Of a DNA stretch of 64,000 bases, positions 25,578 to 33,779 are shown one piece after another. Both the position numbers and the translations under genes were made by a program. This stretch comes from Paenibacillus eucommiae. Its GTDB lineage: Bacteria > Bacillota > Bacilli > Paenibacillales > NBRC-103111. The DNA is taken from positions 124,001-188,000 of the forward strand of contig NZ_JAGGLB010000007.1 in the NCBI RefSeq assembly GCF_017874215.1, read 5' to 3'. A model generated the notes under the pieces. It saw only the letters and a list, made by a program, of their open reading frames with translations. It was not told where the DNA came from and did no database searches. Positions within the stretch are counted from its first letter, which is position 1, and each line of letters begins with the position of its first letter.

Positions 25578-26477
25578 TTAGAAAATACGGTAATTGGCAA
25601 AGCGGTAGGCCAACAAATAGGAAAGTGAGATCAAAATTAAAGAAATTACGGATTTGAACAATCCTACTGCCGTTGAAAGTCCATATTTCATATCTACCAA
25701 TCCCATCCGGTAAATCATCGTATCGATAATATCTCCAGTCTCATATACAGCCGGATTATACAGGTTAAATACTTGGTCGAAGCCTGCATTGAGCACATTG
25801 CCTAAGCTTAATGTTGCCAGCAGCACGATAATCGGCAGCATGCCCGGAAGCGTAATATATAGAGCCTGCTTCCATCTGTTTGCGCCATCCATCATGGCCG
25901 ATTCATACAGGGCAGGGTTGACTCCGGCAATAGCCGCCATATATACAATCGTGCTGAACCCGAATTCTTTCCATGAATCGGACAGAACAAGAATATAGCG
26001 AAACCAGCGATTGTCCCCTAAAAAAAAGATAGGTTCATTTCCGAACACATAACTGAGAAAGCTGTTGACAATGCCCTTCGTCGATAAAATATCAATAAGG
26101 ATACCCGACAATATGACCCATGATAAAAAGTGGGGCAGGTAGATTAGCGTCTGGATTCCGGCGCGAATCAATCTCTGGCGGACTTCATTCAATAAAACAG
26201 CAACGAATATAGGTAAAGTGGCTCCCACGACCATTTTCATAGTAGCAATAATAATTGTATTCCAGACCGCCTGAAGGACGAAAGGAATTTGCGTCATATA
26301 GGTAAAGTTGCTCCAGCCAATAAATTCTGAATTAAAAAAACCTTTGGACGGATAATACTTTTGAAAAGCAATAATGATACCAAACATTGGAATATAACTG
26401 AACACTACTAATAAAACAAGCGGAAGAAACATCATCAAATGAAGAGGCCGCTCTCTTATCCATTTATTTGCCGCCAT
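25578..26477 (-). CDS. Carbohydrate ABC transporter permease (YteP/LplB-like)
   Basis: The 299-residue protein has a cytoplasmic N-terminus (RERPLH), about six membrane helices and the permease loop YESAMMDGANRWKQALYITLPG. The end (SYLLAYRFANYRIF) is a hallmark of the group. It forms a heterodimer with the permease encoded 18 bases downstream and takes substrate from the lipoprotein encoded upstream. AAGGGGG is placed well before the ATG. Confidence 0.95.
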   Translation of the reverse strand: MAANKWIRERPLHLMMFLPLVLLVVFSYIPMFGIIIAFQKYYPSKGFFNSEFIGWSNFTYMTQIPFVLQAVWNTIIIATMKMVVGATLPIFVAVLLNEVRQRLIRAGIQTLIYLPHFLSWVILSGILIDILSTKGIVNSFLSYVFGNEPIFFLGDNRWFRYILVLSDSWKEFGFSTIVYMAAIAGVNPALYESAMMDGANRWKQALYITLPGMLPIIVLLATLSLGNVLNAGFDQVFNLYNPAVYETGDIIDTMIYRMGLVDMKYGLSTAVGLFKSVISLILISLSYLLAYRFANYRIF

Positions 26478-26500
26478 ATCGATCCCCCTTCATCTTGTTG

Positions 26501-26530
26501 AAGGGCCGCCATCTGGCGATAACGACCCTT
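26501..26530 (-). other. Small hairpin between binding-protein and permease genes
   Basis: CGCCA/TGGCG and the flanking AAGGG/CCCTT form a short stem-loop in the gap behind the binding-protein gene. It lacks a T run. Such hairpins often keep binding-protein mRNA more abundant than permease mRNA, but the effect here is not shown. Confidence 0.4.
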
Positions 26531-26550
26531 GCTGCTTGGATTAGAAACTC

Positions 26551-28224
26551 TTATTTATTCGAATTGTTCCATTCATTGACTTCATTAGTAATTTGTTCCC
26601 CGCCAAGCTTATGCCAATTTTCTACAAATTTATCAAACTCCTCAATCGGGGCTGCGTTCATCACAATTTTAGTGAAGGCTTCAAATTCCAGCTTGCTTAG
26701 CGTAGCCGATTTGTCGGCCATCGTTCTCGTGGGCGCTCCATAGAATGAATTGTTGACATAGAGCTTTTCATCCATAATCTTGCCGAACAGCTTCCATGCA
26801 GGATGATACAAGCTCCATCCATACAAACCGTTTTCGCCGTTTAAAGCCTTAATTGCATTTGCATAAATATTCTTTGCTTCCATTACTTTCACTTTTGAAG
26901 AGTCATTTGTTTCAAATGCTTCAACCATTTGTTTAAATGCAACATCGGTTGCATCGTTCGTATGAACGGGAGCAAAGGCGACATACTGAATGGAACCATC
27001 GTTCTTATCGTACATAAATCGATAGTAGTTTTCTTGAGTAGCTTGCTCACCAACCACGATATTATAATAGAAATTAAACATTTTGATCAGTGCTTCCGGA
27101 TTCTTGTAACCCTTCTTGACCACATAATACTCAAGTGCGGGAGGCCTTAAAGTGATACGGGTTGGCTGAGTGTCTGCAGAAGGGACAAAAAATGGCTTCC
27201 ATTCCGCCTTGGGGTCCCGAACCTTCAAGTTATGCACCAGTTGGCCAAACCAATGTGCGCCGAAGGTGATCCCTACCTGGCCGGAAGTCAGCATCTCATT
27301 CCATTTGGCCCAATCCTTCACAGCGAATTCCTGATCGATGACTCCTTCCTTGTAAAGCTGTTGCAAGGAGAGAAGCGCTTTCTTCATTTCAGGCTGCACA
27401 CTCCCGTAGACCAGCTTACCCGAAGCATCCTGGGTCCATATGGTCGGATAAGCATGAAAGCCATTGTAAATGCCCAAGTCTCCAATTTGCCCGTTAACAA
27501 ATGCAATACCTACCGTGTCCTTCTTCCCGTTTTGATCCGGATCGTCATTCGTGAACGCTCTGGCAATTTTAAATAAATCCTCCATCGTCTCCGGCTCCGG
27601 TAAATTCAGATTGTTCAGCCAGTCCGTACGGATCCAGAGCAGCGGCGAGCCTGCACCAGCAATGGCCGATGCCGTATTCGGAATAGCATACAGCTTGCCT
27701 CCCACAGTTGCCTGCTTCAAGGCGATGCTGTCTCCGACCGCATACTGCTTCTTGGTGTCTGGCGATGCATATTGTTCGTACACATCTGTCAAATCCTCCA
27801 GGCTATCCGATTCAATCAATTCATTGAGCTGTGCCTCATTGACTCTCATAAAATCCGGCAAGGAGCCTGAAGCGATCGACACATTCAATTTATTGTCATA
27901 CTGCGAGGCATCGGCCGCCCAATCCGTTTTGATCTTGATGCCCAGATCATTCTCCATCGCCTCCATCCAGATATTGTTCTCGTTGGTCTGCCCTTCCGGC
28001 AGCTTCAGATTGGCATCAAGGCGTTTGACCGTGGACATTGTAATCGGCGGATCATATTTGCCTAACGGATCATAGGATACTTCTCCTGCCGATCCGGTGG
28101 AGGCTGGCGCGACAGGTGAAGCCGAAGGCGATTCTTCAGTCTTTTTACTGGTAGAACATGCCGACAACACGATCGACATTAACAATACTGCACACATGGA
28201 CGATAAAAGCATTTTTCTTGTCAT
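26551..28224 (-). CDS. LplA-like ABC transporter substrate-binding lipoprotein
   Basis: The 557-residue protein starts with a lipoprotein signal ending LSAC (Cys23), then an acidic and Ser/Pro linker and a two-lobed solute-binding fold of the large LplA type (segments DPLGKYDPPI, LPDFMRV, PLLWIRTDWL, DPDQNGKKDT, EKFDKFVENWHKLGGEQI). It would capture an oligosaccharide for the two permeases downstream. The ATG at 28224 has GGGGG 7 bases upstream. A -10 box TATAAT lies about 52 bases before the start, and a YesM/YesN pair precedes it. Confidence 0.94.
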   Translation of the reverse strand: MTRKMLLSSMCAVLLMSIVLSACSTSKKTEESPSASPVAPASTGSAGEVSYDPLGKYDPPITMSTVKRLDANLKLPEGQTNENNIWMEAMENDLGIKIKTDWAADASQYDNKLNVSIASGSLPDFMRVNEAQLNELIESDSLEDLTDVYEQYASPDTKKQYAVGDSIALKQATVGGKLYAIPNTASAIAGAGSPLLWIRTDWLNNLNLPEPETMEDLFKIARAFTNDDPDQNGKKDTVGIAFVNGQIGDLGIYNGFHAYPTIWTQDASGKLVYGSVQPEMKKALLSLQQLYKEGVIDQEFAVKDWAKWNEMLTSGQVGITFGAHWFGQLVHNLKVRDPKAEWKPFFVPSADTQPTRITLRPPALEYYVVKKGYKNPEALIKMFNFYYNIVVGEQATQENYYRFMYDKNDGSIQYVAFAPVHTNDATDVAFKQMVEAFETNDSSKVKVMEAKNIYANAIKALNGENGLYGWSLYHPAWKLFGKIMDEKLYVNNSFYGAPTRTMADKSATLSKLEFEAFTKIVMNAAPIEEFDKFVENWHKLGGEQITNEVNEWNNSNK

Positions 28225-28275
28225 TTCCAATCCCCCTACTTTGAATTTGTTATAGACGCCGCTTCTATATTTGCA

Positions 28276-28304
28276 ATTATACTAAGCGGGTGTATGCATC
28301 ACCA
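28276..28304 (-). promoter_or_regulatory. Promoter of the binding-protein operon with weak -35
   Basis: A perfect TATAAT -10 (28276-28281) is preceded at 17 bases by TGGTGA, a poor -35. A weak -35 fits activation by the AraC-type regulator encoded immediately upstream. Confidence 0.55.
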
Positions 28305-28324
28305 CTGTCCGTTTTCCACTTCTA

Positions 28325-30013
28325 CTATCTTTTGTCCACCTTATGCAAATCCCTATATTCCTGAGGCGTAATTCCTGCAGCTTTGCGGAAAAACCTGTAG
28401 AAATAAGGCTCCGCCAAAAAACCAACCGCTGCAGATACCTCATAAATTTTCATTTGCGTTTCCTTCAACAGCGCTTGGGCCTTACTCAGCTTTGTTTGCG
28501 CGATATAATGGGACAGGTCTTCCCCCGTTATTTTCTTATACACCCTGGACAAATATTTGGAATTGTGGCCGACAGCTTCGCCAATACGAACAAGAGACAC
28601 ATCCCCGTCCAGGTGGTCATGAATGTATTGATGGACCTTCTGCACAACCGCATGTTCTTCAAGCTGCAGGCCCACCTGTGTTCTGGCAAAAATTGCTGAG
28701 GCAAGCCCATGGAAATACGCTGTAACAGCCTCCCATGAGGAATGAGATTCCATATGTGTCAGCTTGCTTATATCCAGCTGCGGACCGAAATCATAGATCA
28801 TATGCCGGTTCATACAAGCCAGAAATATAGGAACCAGCGAATAATAGATTTCCTGCCGGATTCTCGGCTCGTCCTTATACTGCGCCACTTCCTTCATCAT
28901 GTCTGCATACATACTATCGAAGGCCTCCTTCTGTCCGCCATCCAGCTGAAGCTTCAATAGTTCCAGCTTCTTCTTCAGCTTTCCCGCTTGGAAAGGACAC
29001 GGCAGCGATTCCGGTAAGGTAGAGTGGCTTGTGAGTAACAGCTCCGTGCCCATACCGAGCCCCTGTGACAGCATTTTATTGTACTTCTCGTACAGTTGGC
29101 CGGCCTCTGTCCAAGAAACTGGATTGCTTTCAATAACAAAGGATATAGGCACTTCCAATAATTCCTTGCATGTTTGTTGGATCGATTCAAGATTTCCTTG
29201 AATGAAGCTTGCGCTTTGGACCCACCTTTCGTCATTGCCTTCATCCATGAAGCCAGCTTCGCTGCCAGATTCCTCCGAAGGTTTCGGCTGTATGAACCAC
29301 AGCATCCTGGAAACCTCCATCTCTACCGAAAGCATATGAACGGAGTCCTGCAAATACTCGCTGGCCACATTTTGAATCGCATAAGCCAGCAGCCCGCGAT
29401 CATAAACACTGTAGTTCGGTTTATAAGTATCGATCCTGGCCAAGACCATCAGCACCTTCTGGTTGGCATGAAGGGGAATCATCAGTTCGTTGAATTGTTC
29501 GGACAGGCGGCTTATGGACACATAGTCTCCCAAAACCAGATTGCGCAGCAGCTCCTTCTGCAGGGCCGGGACGGCCAGCCGCAGCTGCCTGTCCGCCTGC
29601 AGCATCAGTTGATCCTTCCGGACTTCTTCCCGTGTATATTCGATGGCCAGCTCTACGGCCCTGACTATCGCTTCGTCGCCTTCCGTCTTGAGCACATAAT
29701 CCACACCTTTGTGACGCAGCGCTTCCTGTACATACTCAAAATCATTATACCCGGTCAAAAAAATGATTTTGCAGCGGGGCCACTGGCTGAGCACCTTCTT
29801 TTGCAGCTGCAGGCCGTCCATCTCCGGCATTCCGATATCCGTAATGACAATATCAAACCTCATATGCAGCAATAGCTGCATAGCCTCCTCGCCTGAATAA
29901 GCTCCGTACACTTCCAGAGGCCACTTCTCCTGCTGCGAGAAAAAATCAACCAGCCCATTCACAATAATGGGCTCATCATCCACAATCAACAGACGGTACA
30001 TGTTTATGCTCAT
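28325..30013 (-). CDS. YesN-type response regulator with AraC DNA-binding domain
   Basis: The 562-residue protein has an N-terminal receiver (VDDEP at 11-15, phospho-acceptor Asp59 in ITDIGMPEMDG, then FLTGY), a long middle region and a C-terminal AraC-type double helix-turn-helix (from about 455, ending GITPQEYRDLHK). The start has GGGAGG 9 bases upstream and overlaps the kinase gene by 38 bases. It probably activates the binding-protein operon that follows, whose promoter has a poor -35. Confidence 0.95.
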   Translation of the reverse strand: MSINMYRLLIVDDEPIIVNGLVDFFSQQEKWPLEVYGAYSGEEAMQLLLHMRFDIVITDIGMPEMDGLQLQKKVLSQWPRCKIIFLTGYNDFEYVQEALRHKGVDYVLKTEGDEAIVRAVELAIEYTREEVRKDQLMLQADRQLRLAVPALQKELLRNLVLGDYVSISRLSEQFNELMIPLHANQKVLMVLARIDTYKPNYSVYDRGLLAYAIQNVASEYLQDSVHMLSVEMEVSRMLWFIQPKPSEESGSEAGFMDEGNDERWVQSASFIQGNLESIQQTCKELLEVPISFVIESNPVSWTEAGQLYEKYNKMLSQGLGMGTELLLTSHSTLPESLPCPFQAGKLKKKLELLKLQLDGGQKEAFDSMYADMMKEVAQYKDEPRIRQEIYYSLVPIFLACMNRHMIYDFGPQLDISKLTHMESHSSWEAVTAYFHGLASAIFARTQVGLQLEEHAVVQKVHQYIHDHLDGDVSLVRIGEAVGHNSKYLSRVYKKITGEDLSHYIAQTKLSKAQALLKETQMKIYEVSAAVGFLAEPYFYRFFRKAAGITPQEYRDLHKVDKR

Positions 30014-31757
30014 GCTCTTTTTCCTCCCTATGCGGAATTTGGATCGTAATCTTCAAGCCATTCCATTCGCTTCGATCAAAGCTAAGGCCCGCCCCGGCAG
30101 CAAAATATAACTGCAGCCGCCGATGCACATTGACAAGCCCCGTCGTTTCCTGGTTCATTGCCCCTTCATCCAGCGAGCTTACCAAACGCTGCAGCGTTTG
30201 CTCCTCCAAATATTCGCCGTTGTCTTCAATATGTATCCTCAAACAGCCATCATCTGCAGCGGCCGCAGTGACCCGCAGGATACCTTTTCGCAGCTTTTTT
30301 TCCAAAGCATACTTATAGGCATTTTCCAGCAAAGGCTGAATGATCATCCTTGGCACCCGGACGGTCTGAAACGAATCGGGCAGCTCGGGCCAGATGACCT
30401 CAATCCGGTCGGAGAAACGGATCTTCTGAATTTCCGTATAGATGATCGCATGATTCCATTCGTCCAATAAGCATATTTCACTCGAGCCCGTCCTTGTCAG
30501 AAACAGAAAATACTTTCCGAGATAATCCGTAAACCGCGTCACATCCGTCAATCCATAAGAAGCAGCCATCCGATGCAGGACGAACATCGTATTGTACAAA
30601 AAGTGCGGGTTGATCTGAGACTGCAACTGCTTGAGCTCAGCCTGCTGCGTATGAATCCGCTGCTCGTACACTTCATGAATCAGCTCCCTCAGTCGGCTCA
30701 CCATCATGTTGAATTGACCGTATACATACTGGAATTCATCTTGCTTACTATGACGCAGGTAAATGTTGTAATCCCCGTCTTCTACCTTTCTTAAGGCGCG
30801 TACCATGACCTGCAGCGGGCGATGGATAAGTAGATAGATGCGCTGCGAGTAGGCAAATACAAGCGCTATAGAGATTGCAAATAAAATCCAGAACAGCTGG
30901 CTGTACCTATGGAGCAGTCCGAAAACCTGGCGATCGGGGACCGCCACCAGAAGCGTCGTGTTCGAATAATTGGAGCTGCTGTAAGCTCCGAAATAGTTGT
31001 CATTATCCAGATTCAAATTACCGAACCCGCTTATTCTTGATTGCGATGAGTTGCTTAAGAAAGCCTGTATCGTATGCTGCGACTTTTGTTCAGAAGCGGA
31101 AGCATTGGAAAGCAGCCAGGAACCAGCCTTATCCATCAAATAGAACCTTCCATCTTCCTTGGCTGTAATTTTCATCAGGGAATCAATTAACAGAGAGGGA
31201 GAAAGCTCAATTTTAAAATAAAAATTCGTTCTCGCTCCTGAATTAGGGGGATCATACAAGGCCATAATCAATTGATCGTGCCAGCTTATAATCTTGGGGC
31301 TATGGTCTGTATTCACTTCGCGGATCATGGCCATTTCTTCCTCGCTCATCGGCGCTGAGTAGCTCATGATGCCAATCGTTTTTTGAATATTTGGGATGTA
31401 TACCTGCACATTCTCTACAATCCGGCTCGAATCTTTGAACAACTGCAGCTTACGGGATAACCGGTTCAAGGCCGACAGCCTCTCATAATTGGTTAATGTA
31501 ATCGAAACTGTGCTTAGCATTTGCAGATCTTCATCATACAAATATTCTGTTTTCAGCTTGGCTACATGATTGATTTCCGAATCGAGCAGCTCCGAATAAG
31601 AGTTGATGCGCGATTCCATAGAACCGGCAATTTCCTTATGAAGAATAATGCCGCTCGTATGGATAATCACAAACACCAGCAGATAGATGGGGATAATGAT
31701 AATTAATAAAAGAAAAACGACCCGCAGAAAAATATTCGGATTTCTTAAGTATCGCAA
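29976..31757 (-). CDS. YesM-type sensor histidine kinase
   Basis: The 593-residue membrane kinase has an N-terminal helix (about 8-32), an extracellular sensing region, a second helix (FWILFAISIALVFAYS), a HAMP domain, the His_kinase motif QINPHFLYN (His385) and an ATPase domain (PLLENAYKYALE, DNGE, TGLVNVHRRL). It phosphorylates the regulator encoded downstream. TTG at 31757 is chosen because AGGAGG lies 9 bases upstream; a longer frame to 31841 would place this site inside the gene and add a poor N-terminus. A cre-like box and a promoter lie upstream. Confidence 0.93.
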   Translation of the reverse strand: MRYLRNPNIFLRVVFLLLIIIIPIYLLVFVIIHTSGIILHKEIAGSMESRINSYSELLDSEINHVAKLKTEYLYDEDLQMLSTVSITLTNYERLSALNRLSRKLQLFKDSSRIVENVQVYIPNIQKTIGIMSYSAPMSEEEMAMIREVNTDHSPKIISWHDQLIMALYDPPNSGARTNFYFKIELSPSLLIDSLMKITAKEDGRFYLMDKAGSWLLSNASASEQKSQHTIQAFLSNSSQSRISGFGNLNLDNDNYFGAYSSSNYSNTTLLVAVPDRQVFGLLHRYSQLFWILFAISIALVFAYSQRIYLLIHRPLQVMVRALRKVEDGDYNIYLRHSKQDEFQYVYGQFNMMVSRLRELIHEVYEQRIHTQQAELKQLQSQINPHFLYNTMFVLHRMAASYGLTDVTRFTDYLGKYFLFLTRTGSSEICLLDEWNHAIIYTEIQKIRFSDRIEVIWPELPDSFQTVRVPRMIIQPLLENAYKYALEKKLRKGILRVTAAAADDGCLRIHIEDNGEYLEEQTLQRLVSSLDEGAMNQETTGLVNVHRRLQLYFAAGAGLSFDRSEWNGLKITIQIPHREEKEHEHKHVPSVDCG

Positions 31758-31860
31758 TGCTTCTCGCCTCCTGAATGCATCGGATCCGTATGCAGTTGTG
31801 AAAAATGGAATTGCAGGTGCTGCTTGAAAACATATTCCCAAGCATTTCTTGTAAGCATTT

Positions 31861-31876
31861 CTGTAAGCGTTATCAT
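31861..31876 (-). promoter_or_regulatory. cre-like box in the leader of the kinase-regulator operon
   Basis: ATGATAACGCTTACAG fits 15 of 16 positions of WTGNNARCGNWWWCAW. It lies about 105 bases downstream of the predicted transcription start, a position suited to a CcpA roadblock. Confidence 0.55.
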
Positions 31877-31987
31877 ATATAGACTTTCATCAACCCCTGA
31901 CGCTATCGGTTTGGTCCTGCATTCTCTTGTTATTTCAATTCTTTCGGCATATTTCCTCTTTTTTCCTACAAATTCTTCCTTATCGTC

Positions 31988-32016
31988 AGCGTAAGCTCTG
32001 CCGAATTCTTTGTCAA
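31988..32016 (-). promoter_or_regulatory. Promoter of the YesM/YesN operon (twin of the promoter at 10779)
   Basis: TTGACA and TACGCT are 17 bases apart, followed by GACGATA. The leader to the kinase start is about 225 bases long. Confidence 0.65.
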
Positions 32017-32046
32017 CTATAAAATACTCAAGCGTAGACGACTACC

Positions 32047-32079
32047 GGCAAACAAAAGAGCCTGCCTAGTGGCAGACTC
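32047..32079 (-). terminator. Terminator of the GH35 operon (recurrent hairpin family, copy 2)
   Basis: GAGTCTGCC and GGCAGGCTC with a 4-base loop are followed on the minus strand by TTTTGTTTGCC. It closes the gene row that ends at 32101. Confidence 0.8.
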
Positions 32080-32100
32080 CCAAACCCAAAATTGGTCGTT

Positions 32101-33729
32101 TTACTTCAATCGAACCTGAATAACATCCAAAGGCCCCAGCACAACCTCCCGGCTTCCCCCTCTATAGGAAAGGGTTCCCCTGTTCGGCTCATCCTTCAAA
32201 TTCAACAGGATGACGCTTTCACTCTCTGGAAGCCACAGCAAAGTAATATCACTTCCCGCTTTCAACAGCGGATACGTCGTTGTTTCGCCCGCAAGAAGCT
32301 CTTGCAACAGCACGATTTCTTCTTTCTTAGGAGACGAACCCAGCTGATAATCCCAAATTTCCAAGGATGTCATGCTCGTGTTCGTATTCATATTTTCCAA
32401 TTTATGTTTATTTCGTTCAAAAGCCGTTTGATCCATAATAATTCTCTTATATGAGGTGAATTGCTGCTCCCATTCCGGGGTAAGCTCATAGCCGCCAAAA
32501 AACAACAGACATTCAGCTTCAGAATCTCTATTCCTGTCTCTTGCCTTTACAGGCTTGGCAGGCAAGCCTGCCAGCAGGGGCAGGAAGTACGGCTGCACGA
32601 CTTCATTGTGACCATAGGTGCCATATACCAGATGAACCGGATAGCTGCGCTCATAGGCGGCTATTTCCTGTTCCAGCTGCTGCAAGGCCGGGAGCTCTGC
32701 AGCTAGTGCCTGCCAGTAATCTTCGGTAATCAGCCACGTTCCGCTCATAAACAAAATATTCGGGATGCCTGCTGCGAGCTCCAGCTTCACTTTGTAAATA
32801 AGGTTGGCATGACTTAAAGCGCGGGCCGGAAAAACAGTCGTTTCGCTGAAAGCATACTCTCTGCCCATTGCATCCAAATGAAATAAAATGCTGAACAGTT
32901 CGCTGGCCTTTCCCTCTGGAGTACCAAAATCAGTATCATTGAAATGATACTCCCCCACACGGAACATACACTGAGGAAGTCTGTTTTTAATGGCACTTAT
33001 GTCGATTCCTTGATGCTCATCACCAAGATGCATCACCATAATTCCAGCTTCGATGCCCGGAAGAGACGTAGCCTCCATAAATCGGGTCACCTTGGAGCAG
33101 TTGTAATCGATCCATGCCTCCGTTAGCTGTGATCTGGTTCCACTTTCCAGCGCCTCAACTATCGCCTCCCGGCTTACACTGAGCCCGAGCCCGAGCCCGA
33201 GCCCGCCCCCTACCCCGGGTCCAACACCTAAGTCCTGCTGCAAAAGATTAAATTCCTCTACGCAGTGCGAGCAAAAGCAGCCGCCCAAACGGCTTCCCCA
33301 AACACCGCTCCGCAAATCATCGTCCATGAATATTTGGGTAAACCCCGCCTGCCTTAAAGCTTCAACAGACTCAACGTTATCCCGGACCATGCTTTCGTCC
33401 AGATCGGCACAGTAATATACAGGATTGCCCAGATGGTCGATGCGGTAACGCCAATGGGCAGGAAGCTGCAAATCGAGGGTATCGTCATCGGGATTCAAGC
33501 CATTACCCGGATGCCCTACAGGCAGCTGGATCACACCAACCTCAAAATCATTGCGGCGCAGCACTTCCGCAGCCTGAACCATATCCTCTATAGGCGACCA
33601 CAATTTGCCGAAAAAGAAGCCCCAAAGCCATATGGTGCTCACGCCAGCTTGTTTTAACGCGGCAAGCGTGCCCGGTCCCTGAACTGTATCCAATACTAGT
33701 GCTGAGTCTAATGAATAATGAAATTTCAT
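32101..33729 (-). CDS. Putative TIM-barrel carbohydrate-active protein
   Basis: No named family is recognised for this 542-residue protein. Barrel-like features are the start (FHYSLDSALVLD), repeated strand motifs (TIWLWGFFFG, TQIFMDDDLRSG) and a CFCSHCVEEF motif that occurs in several hypothetical glycosidase-like families after an acidic strand. It has no signal peptide and so would act inside the cell. A low-complexity GVGGGLGLGLGL segment comes from a hexanucleotide repeat at 33181. It is the last gene of the operon with GH35, and a terminator follows 20 bases after the stop. AAAGGTG lies before the ATG. Confidence 0.72.
   Translation of the reverse strand: MKFHYSLDSALVLDTVQGPGTLAALKQAGVSTIWLWGFFFGKLWSPIEDMVQAAEVLRRNDFEVGVIQLPVGHPGNGLNPDDDTLDLQLPAHWRYRIDHLGNPVYYCADLDESMVRDNVESVEALRQAGFTQIFMDDDLRSGVWGSRLGGCFCSHCVEEFNLLQQDLGVGPGVGGGLGLGLGLSVSREAIVEALESGTRSQLTEAWIDYNCSKVTRFMEATSLPGIEAGIMVMHLGDEHQGIDISAIKNRLPQCMFRVGEYHFNDTDFGTPEGKASELFSILFHLDAMGREYAFSETTVFPARALSHANLIYKVKLELAAGIPNILFMSGTWLITEDYWQALAAELPALQQLEQEIAAYERSYPVHLVYGTYGHNEVVQPYFLPLLAGLPAKPVKARDRNRDSEAECLLFFGGYELTPEWEQQFTSYKRIIMDQTAFERNKHKLENMNTNTSMTSLEIWDYQLGSSPKKEEIVLLQELLAGETTTYPLLKAGSDITLLWLPESESVILLNLKDEPNRGTLSYRGGSREVVLGPLDVIQVRLK
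33181..33204. repeat. Hexanucleotide repeat (GAGCCC)4 inside a gene
   Basis: Four perfect GAGCCC units encode alternating Leu and Gly on the minus strand. Slippage by whole units keeps the frame, so the linker length could vary between strains. Confidence 0.85.
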
Positions 33730-33779
33730 AACTTCACCTTTGTTCTTTATATAATTGTAGATAAATCAGAGTTCTTGTT

